A stretch of 64,000 bases of DNA from Stenotrophomonas sp. UBA2629 (GCA_002359895.1 DEOB01000008.1:195956-259955); one strand, 5' to 3'; positions 37,145 through 46,826 are shown, counted from the first letter of the stretch. Translations and numbers: made by a program. Notes: a model not told the origin generated them from the letters alone.

Positions 37145-39001
37145 TTACTGCGGTGCCAGTGACAACCAGCTCAGGCGCCAGGCGCCATGCTCGCGGCCGC
37201 CGCAGCGGTAGTAAGGCTCAAACACCAATGGCGCGCGGCTTTCCAGCTGCAGCGTCACCGGTGCGCCTTCGCCGGCATCGCTGCCGACGCTGAGCCAGCG
37301 GGAGGGATCACCGGCCGGCAGTTTCACCGTTTCATCGGTTTTGAAACCGTCGATCAGCTGCGTGGCATACACCAGCGGGCCGTAGGTGAGGCCAACGTAT
37401 TCCCAGCGAAGCACTTCCTGCGCCACCGGCGAGCCATCGGGCGCGCGGGATTCCTGCACGTTGATGTTGGCCGCACGCTGCAGCTGCGGTTGCATCGGCA
37501 GCTGCACGCTGACCAGATCACCGGTCTGCCATTCACGCTGCAGCTGCACGTAGCCATCGTCGCCCAGCTGTACTGGCACGTTGACGCCGTTGACCTGGAT
37601 GCGCGCATCCTCGGCCCAAGCCGGAATGCGCAGGCCAATGCTGAAGCTGGCGCTGCGCTCGGGAATGACGCGCAGGGTGACCTGGCCATCGAACGGATAA
37701 CGCGTCTGCTGCTGCAGCTGCACGTTGCCGGCATCGGCATGCGCGAAGGTCGCCTCACCGGCGCCGTACAGATTCACCCGCAGGCCACCGTCAGCGGCGA
37801 CGCCGTAGGCGATCTGCGGCAGCTCTTCCACCGCCATCGCGCCGGAGGATTTGCAGCAGCGCCAATAGGTGGTGTGCACGCGCTTGCCGTTGGGAAAGGT
37901 GTAGTAGCACCAGTCCTCACCGTTGGGCGCCATCGCGGCGAGCAGATCGTTGTAGGCGGTGCGTTCCAGCTCGTCGGCGTAACGCGCATGGCCGGTGATG
38001 GCCAGCAGCTCGCGGTTGAGCTGCATCCATGCCAGCACCGAGCAGGTTTCCACATAGGCCTGCGGGAAGAACGTGCGCGGTGCGTTGAACACTTCGCGCG
38101 AACGGTGTGCCACACCGCCCCACGGGCCGCCGCCCAAGGTGAGGTGCTGCTCGCGGATGTTGGTCCACAGGTTGTCGATGGCCAGCTTGTAGTCGGCCTT
38201 GCCGGTGGCCTTGTACAGCTTGGCCAGGCCCACCAGGTTCCACGACAGCTGGTAGGCCTTGCCGGTGGCGATGAAGGCGGCATCTTCGTTGGCCAAGCCC
38301 TTGTCGAGCAGGGCAAGGCGCGGGTTGGCGTTGGCCTGCTGCAGGATCTTCTCGGCCAGCGCCAGGTAACGCGGCTCACCGGTAACCAGATACAGGTCCG
38401 CTGCCGGGTCCAGCAACACCGTGGCCGACATGCCGTGGTGGTTCCCCAGGGTGGTGATGTCGATGCCCGATTCCAGCGCCTGCCAGCACAGGTCGGCGAT
38501 GCGACGTGCGGCCTGCAGATAGTGCTCATCGCCCAGTGCGCGCCAGGTTTCCAGAAAGCCCAGCAGCAGATAGCTGTGTGTCCACATGTCCCAGGTACGC
38601 AGCGCCGGCTCGCCGTTCCAGCTTTCCGGCTTGGGCGGCTGCGGCACGGTGAAGCGGCGGTCGGCGGCGTAGTTGCCCAGATAGCCGTCGTCGTCCTGCT
38701 GGCTGATCAACCAGTCGGCAACGCGGCGCAGGTTGGCTTCCAGCTCTGGCTGGCCGCCCTGTGCCACCGCGCGCGCAGTGGCCGACAACCACTTGCCGGC
38801 GTGTTCGCCGTACCAGTCGCCTTCCTGATTCTGCTGTTTGTGCGCCTGGCCGAAGATGCTGATCGACGGGCTGCTCTCATCAACGATGAAGGTGCTCAGG
38901 CGGCCGCTGCGGTTTGCGCGCAGCATCTGCCCGAACAGACCTTCCAACTGCACCGCTGCCGGTGCAATCAGCTGCTGGCCGCAGGTGATGGTGGCACTCA
39001 T
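37145..39001 (-). CDS. GH127-type (DUF1680) beta-L-arabinofuranosidase-like glycoside hydrolase
   Basis: A 618-residue (alpha/alpha)6-barrel protein of the DUF1680/GH127 group. The cysteine-rich zinc/catalytic site is visible: a Glu-Thr-Cys near 317 (AYVETCSVLAWMQLNREL), a Cys near 363 (DWCYYTF) and the paired Cys near 384 (YWRCCKSSGA). In characterised members a Cys acts as nucleophile to release L-arabinofuranose. No signal peptide, so it acts in the cytosol on imported oligosaccharides. The start overlaps the previous stop by four bases (ATGA). Which GH127-like subfamily and substrate apply is not certain. Confidence 0.85.
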   Translation of the reverse strand: MSATITCGQQLIAPAAVQLEGLFGQMLRANRSGRLSTFIVDESSPSISIFGQAHKQQNQEGDWYGEHAGKWLSATARAVAQGGQPELEANLRRVADWLISQQDDDGYLGNYAADRRFTVPQPPKPESWNGEPALRTWDMWTHSYLLLGFLETWRALGDEHYLQAARRIADLCWQALESGIDITTLGNHHGMSATVLLDPAADLYLVTGEPRYLALAEKILQQANANPRLALLDKGLANEDAAFIATGKAYQLSWNLVGLAKLYKATGKADYKLAIDNLWTNIREQHLTLGGGPWGGVAHRSREVFNAPRTFFPQAYVETCSVLAWMQLNRELLAITGHARYADELERTAYNDLLAAMAPNGEDWCYYTFPNGKRVHTTYWRCCKSSGAMAVEELPQIAYGVAADGGLRVNLYGAGEATFAHADAGNVQLQQQTRYPFDGQVTLRVIPERSASFSIGLRIPAWAEDARIQVNGVNVPVQLGDDGYVQLQREWQTGDLVSVQLPMQPQLQRAANINVQESRAPDGSPVAQEVLRWEYVGLTYGPLVYATQLIDGFKTDETVKLPAGDPSRWLSVGSDAGEGAPVTLQLESRAPLVFEPYYRCGGREHGAWRLSWLSLAPQ

Positions 39002-41187
39002 GCCGCATCCACCACGCAACGGAAGCCGAGCATGCCGCTGCGGTCCTTGGCCGGGGCCATCAACAGGTACTTGCCGTGCTGGTCCAGACGATAGGCCTGC
39101 GGGAAATACCAATGTGAGGTCTGCGGCTGGTAGCTGGAGCCACCGCGCAGGATCGCCGCGCGGGTGTGCTCGTCGATGAACTCATCGGTCCACTGCCACA
39201 CGTTGCCGACCAGGTCTTCCACGCCGAACGGGCTTGCGCCCTGCGGGTGCGCATCCACATCGGCCGGTGCTAGCACGCGGCGGCCACGGTTGACGCGCGG
39301 CACGCGGGCCTCGTCCCAGTCGTTACCCCACGGATAGGTGCGGCCGTCATTGCCCTGTGCGGCGTACTGCCACTCCCACTCATGTGGCAGGCGCTTGCCG
39401 GCCCATGCGGCGTAGGCGCGGCTGTCTTCCAGCGACACCCACACCACCGGCTTGTTTTCCCAGCCGGCGCGCGGCGCGCCATCCAGCCAATGGGCAAGGA
39501 AGTTGATGTCGTCGGCCGGCTGATAGCCGGTGGCATCAATGAACGCCTTGAACTGCGCGTTGGTCACCGGGTAGCGGTCGATGTGGAACGCGGGCATCTG
39601 CATCACCTTGCGGTGATGACGACGCGGGCAGTCTTCCCACGGGAACTGCACGTCCTGGCCAGCCCAGTTGAAGCCTTCAATTTCGATACCGCCCACGGCA
39701 AACACAAACTCGCCGGCCGGTACCGTCACCATGCCCTGCGGCGCAGCCGCTTGCACGGCGGTGGCCGGGATGTCACGCAGCTGCTGCGGAATGGCCTTCC
39801 ATGCAGCGGAGAAGCTATTGAGCGGCTGCTGCGCACGCGTGGCCGCTTCGGCCAGGAACTTCTCCAGCCCTTCCACCACCACACCGGGCTGCACGCTCAG
39901 CACCGCGCCAAAACCGCGTGCTTCCATCGGCAGCTCGATCACTGCCATGCCATCACGCACCGATGGCGACAGTTCAACGCCGTGCCACACGTCGTAGTAG
40001 CGGGTGCCGTCCACATGCGGCAGACCAATCTGCTCACCGTTGACTGCGTATTCGTTGCGGTTGATGAAGGTGTGCAGGCTCAGCCCATCCACCGGGAATT
40101 TGCTGGCGAAAATGCCGCCCTGGTAGCAGACCTGGTACGGCTCCCAGTCCATCGACACGATCAGCGCCGGGAACTGGCGGTAGATGCTGGCCATGCGGCG
40201 CAGGGTTTCGCCATCACGCGCGGTGAACTGGTTCCAGATGCCCCAGATGTTTTCCCACGCGTTGTAGCCGATGCCGTTGAAGAAGCAGTACTGCAGATCG
40301 TGGTTGCGGTTGCGGCCCCAGCGGTTTTCGTAATTGACCATGTGGCGCGGCTCCAGCCACTTCCACTTGGACACCGGCGGCACCGGGCCGTCCGGGGCTT
40401 TTTTGCCCCAGCTCTGCACGTTCCAGATCAGCTGCTCTTCGGAGCTGATGGTCGACTCGGGCTGCACCACCACCGGGTTGCCCTTGGCATCACACGCGTC
40501 GAAGAATGCGCGCGGCACGCCGTTGAAGGTGTCACCGTTGATGCCGTCAGCACCGGTGGCCTTGATGATCTCGGCCATGCCTTCCCAATGGCTGACGCCC
40601 GGGTCGCGGGTGCCGTGGTCCCACGGCTTGGCCGGCAGGAACACACGCACGCCACGCTTCTGGAAGGCCTGCACGGCAGCCTTCAAACCTTCCAGTCCGC
40701 CCGGCAGGGTGAGCGCCAGATCAAACTGGTTGCGGTCATCAATGCCGATGTTCGGGTAGATGTACCAGATGAGCACCGAGTCCAGGCCGCCGAAGCGTTC
40801 GATCAGATCGTCCAGGTATTTGTCGACGGTGTACTGCGCGGTTTCCACGTCGAAGAAGTAACGGTCCTCGACCATCATCTGCGCGTGCACGAAGTTGCGC
40901 TGCGCCCATTGCAGTTCCGGGCGGCGGTAGTTCACATCGGTATAGCCGATACGCACCAGGTGCTCCTGGCGCCAGTCCTTCAACTCGGTCAGCCAATCAC
41001 CGGCACTGGCGTTGGCATCAATCATCCAGCTGCCGATATCGGCAAACGGCCACGCCGGTGCCTTGCCCGGTGTGGGCAGATAACGGCCGGTGGTGACGTG
41101 CGAGAACTTGTATTCGGTGGCAATCGCCTCGCGCCCGTAATCGGGGGCTTCGTTGTCGTAATCGGGCGTGGTGTAAGGCGAGGTCAT
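38998..41187 (-). CDS. Fusion of a TIM-barrel glycosidase-like domain and a SUMF1/FGE-type domain
   Basis: A 729-residue protein without signal peptide. Residues ~30-480 look like a TIM-barrel hydrolase-like domain (VLIWYIYPNIGIDDRNQFD, GADGINGDTFNG, then an all-beta region near 350-430 such as VDGLSLHTFINRNEYAV). Residues ~495-729 form a formylglycine-generating-enzyme (SUMF1) domain: VPAGEFVFAVGGIEIEGFNWAGQ, FHIDRYPVTNAQF, WVSLEDSRAYAAWAGKRLPHEWEW, GNVWQWTDEFID, LRGGSSYQ and GFRCV. The SUMF1 catalytic Cys pair was not clearly seen, so this part may bind sugars or act in a different role. Overlaps the GH127-type gene by four bases. Real function unknown. Confidence 0.75.
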   Translation of the reverse strand: MTSPYTTPDYDNEAPDYGREAIATEYKFSHVTTGRYLPTPGKAPAWPFADIGSWMIDANASAGDWLTELKDWRQEHLVRIGYTDVNYRRPELQWAQRNFVHAQMMVEDRYFFDVETAQYTVDKYLDDLIERFGGLDSVLIWYIYPNIGIDDRNQFDLALTLPGGLEGLKAAVQAFQKRGVRVFLPAKPWDHGTRDPGVSHWEGMAEIIKATGADGINGDTFNGVPRAFFDACDAKGNPVVVQPESTISSEEQLIWNVQSWGKKAPDGPVPPVSKWKWLEPRHMVNYENRWGRNRNHDLQYCFFNGIGYNAWENIWGIWNQFTARDGETLRRMASIYRQFPALIVSMDWEPYQVCYQGGIFASKFPVDGLSLHTFINRNEYAVNGEQIGLPHVDGTRYYDVWHGVELSPSVRDGMAVIELPMEARGFGAVLSVQPGVVVEGLEKFLAEAATRAQQPLNSFSAAWKAIPQQLRDIPATAVQAAAPQGMVTVPAGEFVFAVGGIEIEGFNWAGQDVQFPWEDCPRRHHRKVMQMPAFHIDRYPVTNAQFKAFIDATGYQPADDINFLAHWLDGAPRAGWENKPVVWVSLEDSRAYAAWAGKRLPHEWEWQYAAQGNDGRTYPWGNDWDEARVPRVNRGRRVLAPADVDAHPQGASPFGVEDLVGNVWQWTDEFIDEHTRAAILRGGSSYQPQTSHWYFPQAYRLDQHGKYLLMAPAKDRSGMLGFRCVVDAA

Positions 41188-41223
41188 GGCAGTCTTCCAA
41201 CAGATACAGGGGGGAACAACGGG

Positions 41224-42165
41224 TTACAGCGCGCACCACGCCGCAAGTGCGGCATGGGCGTCGGCACCGGGCACGCGCGTGGCATCGGCCAACAACGCGG
41301 CAACCTCGGTGTGATCGGGAATGCTGGATTGTGCGCCCAGCTGCATGCATGCCAGTGCAGAGGCGGCACTGGCGGCAAGCAATGCCTGCTGCAGCGGTTC
41401 GCCGCGCGCAAGCGTAGCCACCAGCGTGCCGCAGAACGTGTCGCCGGCAGCGGTGGTGTCCACCGGTGAAATGGAGAATGCCGGCTGCACCAAGGTGTGG
41501 CCTTCGTGCCGCGCCAGGCAGCCGCGCGCGCCCAGCGTGACGATGACGCAGGGCACATCCAATCGGGCCAGGCCGTTGGCCAGGTCCGGCGGATTGCCGG
41601 CCACCACGTCGAGCTCGCCTTCGTTGACGATCAGCATGTCCAGCTGCGCCAGCAACTCGGCAGACAACACCTGCGCAGGTGCGGCGTTGAGTGCGACCTT
41701 CACGCCGGCAGCGCGTGCGGCGCGTGCGTAGGCCAGCACGCTGTCCACGGGCGTTTCCAGCTGCAGCAGCAGCCACTGCACGCCATCCAGCGCCGGCAGG
41801 TGCTGCGGCTGCAGCGCCATGTTGGCGCCGGGCGCGACGGTGATCGCGTTTTCGGCGTCGTCGGACAAGCAGATGAAGGCCGTACCGGTCGGCAACTGTG
41901 CTTCGCGCACGATATGCAGCTGTACGCCGGCTGCGTTCAATGAGGCTTCAATGGGTTTGGCGAAATCATCGCTGCCCAATGCCAGCAGCATCTGGGTTGC
42001 AGCGCCGCCTGCGCGGGCACAGGCCACGGCCTGATTTGCCCCTTTGCCGCCGGGGAAGGTGCGGAATTCACGGCCAAGCACGGTTTCACCAGGTGCCGGC
42101 ACATGTGCGGCACGCACCACGAAATCAAGATTGGCCGAGCCGGCGACAAGAACGGTGGAGGTCAT
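41224..42165 (-). CDS. PfkB-family sugar kinase, ribokinase-like
   Basis: A 313-residue cytosolic kinase with both PfkB signatures: GGKGANQAVACARAGG near the N-terminus and DTTAAGDTFCGTLVA with the catalytic Asp near residue 248. The style is that of ribokinase (RbsK), phosphorylating a pentose at C5. No ribose transporter or RbsD lies nearby, so the natural sugar may be another furanose released by the neighbouring hydrolases. The start overlaps the preceding stop by four bases (ATGA) and has no strong Shine-Dalgarno, consistent with coupling. Confidence 0.88.
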   Translation of the reverse strand: MTSTVLVAGSANLDFVVRAAHVPAPGETVLGREFRTFPGGKGANQAVACARAGGAATQMLLALGSDDFAKPIEASLNAAGVQLHIVREAQLPTGTAFICLSDDAENAITVAPGANMALQPQHLPALDGVQWLLLQLETPVDSVLAYARAARAAGVKVALNAAPAQVLSAELLAQLDMLIVNEGELDVVAGNPPDLANGLARLDVPCVIVTLGARGCLARHEGHTLVQPAFSISPVDTTAAGDTFCGTLVATLARGEPLQQALLAASAASALACMQLGAQSSIPDHTEVAALLADATRVPGADAHAALAAWCAL

Positions 42166-43421
42166 GGAATAGCCTGGTATACGAGATTGTAGAAGCGCGT
42201 TGACGGTGAGCGCAGGGGGACCTCACCGCCGGGCAGGTATTGCATCAGCAGGATCGCGACCAGCTTTTCGCTGCGGTCGATCGTGAAATAGGTGGACGCA
42301 GCACCGGACCAACCAAACTGGCCCACGCTGCCCAACTTGCCGCGATACGCAGGCTGGGTGACGACATAGCCGCCCAGGCCGAAGCCTTCGCCCGCCGTTT
42401 CGCTCTTGATGGCGGGCGTGAAGCCATCGAGCTGGTCGCTCATCATCAGGTCCACGGTTTTGCGCGACAGCAACTGCCGCTGCCCGCTGCAGCCGTCATT
42501 GACCAGCATCCGCGCGAACTGCATGTAATCGGCGGCGGTGGAATACAGCCCGCCGGCGCCACTGTCATAGCCTTTCAGGCGTGCGCCGGGTGTGCGCGCG
42601 CTGACGGTGTCGGCAACACGCAGCTTGCCGGAGGCATCGTCGGTGGTCGGCAGGTCCACCACCCGCGCGCGCTGTGCCGGCGGAACCTCAAAGCCGGTAT
42701 CGCGCATGTCCAACGGCTGGAAGATGCGCTGCTGCAGAAACTGCTGGAACGATTGCCCGCTGACCACTTCCACCACGCGTGCCAGCAGCTCGGTGTTGCT
42801 GCCTTCGTAATGGAAGTGCGTGCCGGGCGCGTCGGCCAACGGCAGGGTTGCCAGGCGTGCGGCCACATCCTCCAGCGAGGTGGCGCTGTCCACGTCGGCG
42901 CGGGTCAGCAGTTTGGTGGCGACCAGATGGGTATCGGACGCGGCGGCAAAACCACTGGTGTGGGTGAGCAGGTGGCGCAGCGTGAGTGCACGCGGTGTCG
43001 GTGCCACCTGCGGATGTTCAACGTCGCCACCGATGACAACCTGGCGGTCGGCAAAGGCGGGCAGGTAACGCGACAGCGGATCATCCAACGACAGCTTGCC
43101 TTCTTCCATCAACATCAACACCGCCACCGAGGTCACCGGCTTGGTCATCGAATAGATGCGGAAGATGTTCGATGCGTTCATCGGCCGCGTGCCGGCGATA
43201 TCGGCATGGCCCCACTGGCCGTGGAATGCAACGTGGCCCTCGTGTTCAACCAGCGCCACCGCGCCCGGGAATCCACCCGGGCCCGTTGATGCCCGCAGAA
43301 AGCCGTCCAGCGACTGCCAACGATCATTGGCATGCAGCACCGGCGCACACAGACCAAGCAGGAGTGCGGCACCGGCACGCAGTACACGGACGCTGCGGGG
43401 TGAAGTAGATGATCTGCACAT
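42162..43421 (-). CDS. Serine hydrolase of the class C beta-lactamase / esterase family
   Basis: A 419-residue exported protein (signal peptide with LLLGLCAPVLHAN, cut ~residue 32). The nucleophile is in the SxxK motif YSMTKPVTS (~105), with a YxN-like motif in FHYEGSNTELL (~200). This family includes esterases, D-aminopeptidases and AmpC-like enzymes; a role in deacylating a nutrient is plausible in this context. ATG 43421 was chosen because AGGAG lies eight bases upstream; a further ATG at 43442 lacks this. Its stop overlaps the sugar-kinase start. Confidence 0.87.
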   Translation of the reverse strand: MCRSSTSPRSVRVLRAGAALLLGLCAPVLHANDRWQSLDGFLRASTGPGGFPGAVALVEHEGHVAFHGQWGHADIAGTRPMNASNIFRIYSMTKPVTSVAVLMLMEEGKLSLDDPLSRYLPAFADRQVVIGGDVEHPQVAPTPRALTLRHLLTHTSGFAAASDTHLVATKLLTRADVDSATSLEDVAARLATLPLADAPGTHFHYEGSNTELLARVVEVVSGQSFQQFLQQRIFQPLDMRDTGFEVPPAQRARVVDLPTTDDASGKLRVADTVSARTPGARLKGYDSGAGGLYSTAADYMQFARMLVNDGCSGQRQLLSRKTVDLMMSDQLDGFTPAIKSETAGEGFGLGGYVVTQPAYRGKLGSVGQFGWSGAASTYFTIDRSEKLVAILLMQYLPGGEVPLRSPSTRFYNLVYQAIP

Positions 43422-43441
43422 GGTGCGCACTCCTGGATGCA

Positions 43442-44005
43442 TCAGCGGAACGTGTACGGGTAGCTCAACGCGACCACGCGGCCACGTCCAGCCCAGTAGT
43501 TCTGCCAGCCATCGCTCTGCGAACCGCTGAGGATGTAGTACTTGTTGAACAGGTTGTCCAAACCCACCGCAAACCTACCGAGGCGACCGCTATCGTAGTT
43601 CACGCCAAGATCCCACAGCGTGTAGCCGTTGATCTTTTCGTCGTGGTCATGGGTTTCGCCGTCGGATTCGCGTATTGCGGAGCTGGTCATCGCCTGGGAG
43701 GATTCGGCATAGCCGGGGATGGTGCGTGCAAGCACCGCTGTGTTGTCCTCGGTGATGATCAATGACTGCTTGGTTTCTTCCGGGGTGATGATCGAAATCG
43801 CACCGGGAATCTTGTCCGTCGCCTTGAGCGCACGTATGCCGGTGACGATGACCCGATCCAGGTCGGTAGCCTTGGTGCCCTGGGTGCGTTTGACCGCACT
43901 CCTGGCTTCGTTCTCGTTCGCTGCTTCCGCCTGCTGGGCACGCACGCTGCTGCTGACCGCTGCAGCCAGAACGAATACTGCCAACGCTACCGGTACCTTT
44001 TTCAT
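43442..44005 (-). pseudogene. Internally deleted TonB-dependent receptor remnant (in frame)
   Basis: A 187-residue reading frame with a good start (AAGGA upstream), signal peptide (to SVRAQ, ~24) and stop. Residues ~45-110 (LDRVIVTGIRALKAT to ARTIPGYAESSQAM) match the plug start of the adjacent receptor (LDQVIVTGTRTP to ARMVPGYSESSQAM), and residues ~125-187 (YTLWDLGVNYDSGRLGRF to the C-terminus) match its last ~65 residues. About 565 residues of plug and barrel are missing between, at about 43640-43675, yet the frame is kept. It cannot form a full barrel. Most likely a deletion derivative of a second receptor gene; a small exported product is possible. Confidence 0.8.
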
Positions 44006-44322
44006 GTCCTTTATCTCGTTATTGTTTTAGAGAAGACGCGCATGAACTGCTGCCGCTGGATGTGGCATTCCGATACTTTTGTTGGTGGGCTGCATCTCTC
44101 ACGATGCAGGCGTTGACGCAGCCAGACTAGGGTCGGCAGGGGGCGCATTGAAGGCCGGTGGTGTTGCTTCAGACGTGAGGTTTTGTTGCTTGAAACAAGC
44201 TGTGGTTTTTTCTGCGGCGCAACAACAAACTTTTCGTTGACGACGTTGCTGAGTGCATGCAAACGCATCAAGCAAAAAAAACGGCGCCACAGTTACCTGT
44301 GGCGCCGCGTTTCATGCGCGGA
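44006..44322. promoter_or_regulatory. Intergenic region between the TonB receptor and its deleted relative
   Basis: A 317-base spacer with no gene. It holds the receptor's terminator (see next entry), a GCTTG-AAA-CAAGC palindrome (44188-44200) that could be an operator, and a CTGCAT/ATGCAG hairpin (44089-44108). The minus-strand promoter for the downstream genes probably lies here, but no clear -35/-10 pair was found. Confidence 0.45.
44274..44307 (-). terminator. Intrinsic terminator of the TonB receptor gene
   Basis: Perfect 11-bp stem CGGCGCCACAG / CTGTGGCGCCG with a four-base loop, followed on the minus strand by eight T residues. It lies 16 bases past the receptor stop. Confidence 0.92.
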
Positions 44323-46503
44323 TCAGAACTTGAAGGTGTGCGACAGCGACACCATCCGGCCACGGCCGGAGAAGTAGTTCTGCCAGCCCGGCAGCTGCGA
44401 CCAGGTCAACACGTACTGCTTGTCGAACAGGTTCTCGATGCCCAGCGACAGCTGGCCGTAGCGGCCGGTGTCGTAGTTCACGCTCAGGTCCCACAGTGCG
44501 TAACCGTAGGTGTCTTCTTCGTTGCTGTAGACATCACCGTTGGCCGGGTTGACGAACTCTTCGCGCAGGTCACGGCTGAAGGTCTTGCTGACGCCCAGCG
44601 TGGCGTTGAGCGTGTCGGACGGGGTCCAGGTCAGCGAGGCATTCACCTTGTCCGGTGAGATGTCCAGGATGCCCATTTCCTTCTTCAGGCCCGAGCCCGG
44701 GAAGTACTGGGTCTGGCCACGGATGCGCGAATACAGGAAGGTGGCCTTCCACTGGTCGTTGAAGGTCCAGGCGCTGTTGAGCTCGAAGCCTTCAATCTCA
44801 ACCGGTGCGCGGGTCAGGATGAAATCTTCGGTGACCTTGTCGATGGTGAGGGTGGAGCCGAAGTCCGACGTCGAGCGGTAGACCGACGCGCCGACCTGGC
44901 CCTTGGCACCACGCCAGTTGAAGCCGATTTCCTTGTTCTCGGTGATCAGCGGCTGCAGATCAGCGATGCACGACACGGCCTTGCACGGGCTGGTGGCCTG
45001 GATGTTGCGCAGCGGGATGCCGACGTTGGCGATGCCGAAGCCTTCGGAGTACGAAGCAAACACCGACCACTCATCGCTGATGCGCCAGATGGCGCCGAAG
45101 TTGGGCATGTTGGCCTTGTAGTCCATCTTGCCGCCCTGCACCGGGGTGTGGTCGCGGAATGCCACGGTGGTGTAGCTGTCGATCTCCAGCTCGCCGTCTT
45201 CGCGGCGGATGCCGGCATCCAACGTCACCGGACCGATGTCCCAGCTCAGCTGTGCGTACGGTGCGATGGAGGTGTACTTCATCGGCGGCACCCACAGGCG
45301 GTTGGTCAGCGCCAGGCGCTGCTCGGCGGTGTCTTCCACCATGTCCAGGCCGGCACGCAGGCGCAGGCCTTCCACCTTGAACAGGTCGCTGTAGGCGTAG
45401 CCGAAGCGCAGGCCCTTCTTCTCGCTGTTGATTTCCGACTGGTCCCAGATGCGCTCGGCTTCCGGCGGTGCCGGCTTGACCAGCTGACGGTCGGCGCCGT
45501 TCTCGGGCACATAGCGCATGGCCTGCTCGGCCCAGTACGCATCAACGCTCAGGTCGCCGCCGAAGAAGTCGGCATTGGTGTACTTCACCGCGAACTGTTC
45601 GAAATCGTTGAACTCGGCCAACGAGCCGGCGATGGAGCCCTTTTCAGCCGTGTTGGTGGTGGGTTTGATGCAGCCGTCGTCACCCGCACGGCAGCCTTCC
45701 ACCGGAATGTAGTTGTGCTTGCCGCCGATGTGGAAGTTGCTGTAGCTGGCCTGGATGCGCTGCATCTGGCCTTCGCCGAAGTTGTAGCCGCCCTTCACGA
45801 ACAGGTTTTTGCTGTACGAATCGGACAGCGAACCGGAGGTGTTCAGGCCAACGCGGCGGCCGTCGCCGTCGTAGGCAACGCCACGGTCGATGTAGGCGCC
45901 GCTGATCAGGAAATCGGCCGCGTCATCCTTGTAGGTGTGCATCACGCCGATCTTGGACTGCGCGCTGTCGTCCTTGAACTGGCTGCTGTAGCGGGTGGAA
46001 ACGGTGGTCTGGTGGCCATCCACTTCCGGGTTCTTGGACAGGTAGTTGATCACGCCACCGGCGCCGCCGATGCCTTCAGCAGCGGACGGGCCGTTGATGA
46101 CCTCGATGCGGCCAATCACGCCCATGTCGGTGAAGGTGCCGTTGCGGCTGCCTTCGCGCAGCGGCGAGCCCTGCGGCACACCGTCGAACAGGCGCAGCGC
46201 GACGCGGCCACGCAGGGTTTCGCCGGAGTTGCTCATGGCCTGCGAGGATTCCGAATAGCCCGGCACCATGCGTGCGAGCACGGCGGTGGCATCTTCGGTC
46301 AGGTTCAAGGTGCGCTGCACCTGCTCCGGGGTCACCAGGGTGACGGCACCGGGTACCTTCTCGATGGCGACAGGGGTACGGGTGCCGGTGACGATGACCT
46401 GGTCCAGGTTCACCGCTTGGTCGTTCTTGTCCTGCGCAAAGGCCGGGCTCATCGCGGTGGTGAGCAGCACGGCGCTGATGGCAGCCGAAAGTGGCTTGAT
46501 CAT
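44323..46503 (-). CDS. TonB-dependent outer-membrane receptor
   Basis: A 726-residue receptor with signal peptide (to PAFAQ, ~24), a TonB-box-like DQVIVTG segment (~34-40), plug (~45-150, including IEVINGPSAAEGIGGAGGVINYLSKNP split over two lines of motif) and a barrel ending in SLSHTFKF. Overall layout resembles siderophore or sugar receptors of the FecA/CirA type; several Cys pairs in barrel loops are seen. GAGGGA precedes the start. It lies between the LysR regulator (upstream) and the deleted receptor plus sugar genes (downstream) on one strand. Likely imports the compound that the block degrades. Confidence 0.92.
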   Translation of the reverse strand: MIKPLSAAISAVLLTTAMSPAFAQDKNDQAVNLDQVIVTGTRTPVAIEKVPGAVTLVTPEQVQRTLNLTEDATAVLARMVPGYSESSQAMSNSGETLRGRVALRLFDGVPQGSPLREGSRNGTFTDMGVIGRIEVINGPSAAEGIGGAGGVINYLSKNPEVDGHQTTVSTRYSSQFKDDSAQSKIGVMHTYKDDAADFLISGAYIDRGVAYDGDGRRVGLNTSGSLSDSYSKNLFVKGGYNFGEGQMQRIQASYSNFHIGGKHNYIPVEGCRAGDDGCIKPTTNTAEKGSIAGSLAEFNDFEQFAVKYTNADFFGGDLSVDAYWAEQAMRYVPENGADRQLVKPAPPEAERIWDQSEINSEKKGLRFGYAYSDLFKVEGLRLRAGLDMVEDTAEQRLALTNRLWVPPMKYTSIAPYAQLSWDIGPVTLDAGIRREDGELEIDSYTTVAFRDHTPVQGGKMDYKANMPNFGAIWRISDEWSVFASYSEGFGIANVGIPLRNIQATSPCKAVSCIADLQPLITENKEIGFNWRGAKGQVGASVYRSTSDFGSTLTIDKVTEDFILTRAPVEIEGFELNSAWTFNDQWKATFLYSRIRGQTQYFPGSGLKKEMGILDISPDKVNASLTWTPSDTLNATLGVSKTFSRDLREEFVNPANGDVYSNEEDTYGYALWDLSVNYDTGRYGQLSLGIENLFDKQYVLTWSQLPGWQNYFSGRGRMVSLSHTFKF

Positions 46504-46826
46504 TTGTTCCCTCTCCCCCCAGAAATGAAAGTACGACGGAGCGGGTCAGGGGAGCCGACTACGTCAAAAACGACGGGGACTTGTGCCCCTTTGATTCAAC
46601 CGTTTGGCTGCGTATGGCTCCCGCAGGGGGAGCCACGCGCAAAGCGCCGGCGTTGGGCGTGAGACTAGGCGCGGGTCCGCAGCGATAGAAGCGCGGTTCT
46701 GTATGTTCATTGCCTAGGGTTTGTTGCGATTGAATGACGGCAGCGCGTCTTCTTTCCCTGACGCGGCAAAAAGCGCCGCGTGGCCGCCGCCGGCAAGGCG
46801 TCAGCCGGGCTGGGCGCGGTGTTGCG
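46504..46826. promoter_or_regulatory. Leader region of the TonB receptor gene
   Basis: A 323-base spacer between the LysR gene and the receptor. It contains a GGCTCCC / GGGAGCC stem-loop (46616-46634) and a GGGGACTTGTGCCCC hairpin (46576-46590), which may form a leader structure or terminate the LysR transcript. No convincing promoter hexamers and no small gene were seen. Confidence 0.4.

Noticed and set aside
37187..39094. Antisense frame of 635 codons opposite the GH127-type gene
   Set aside because: The minus strand has clear GH127 motifs and ATGA coupling to its neighbour; the plus frame is a shadow.
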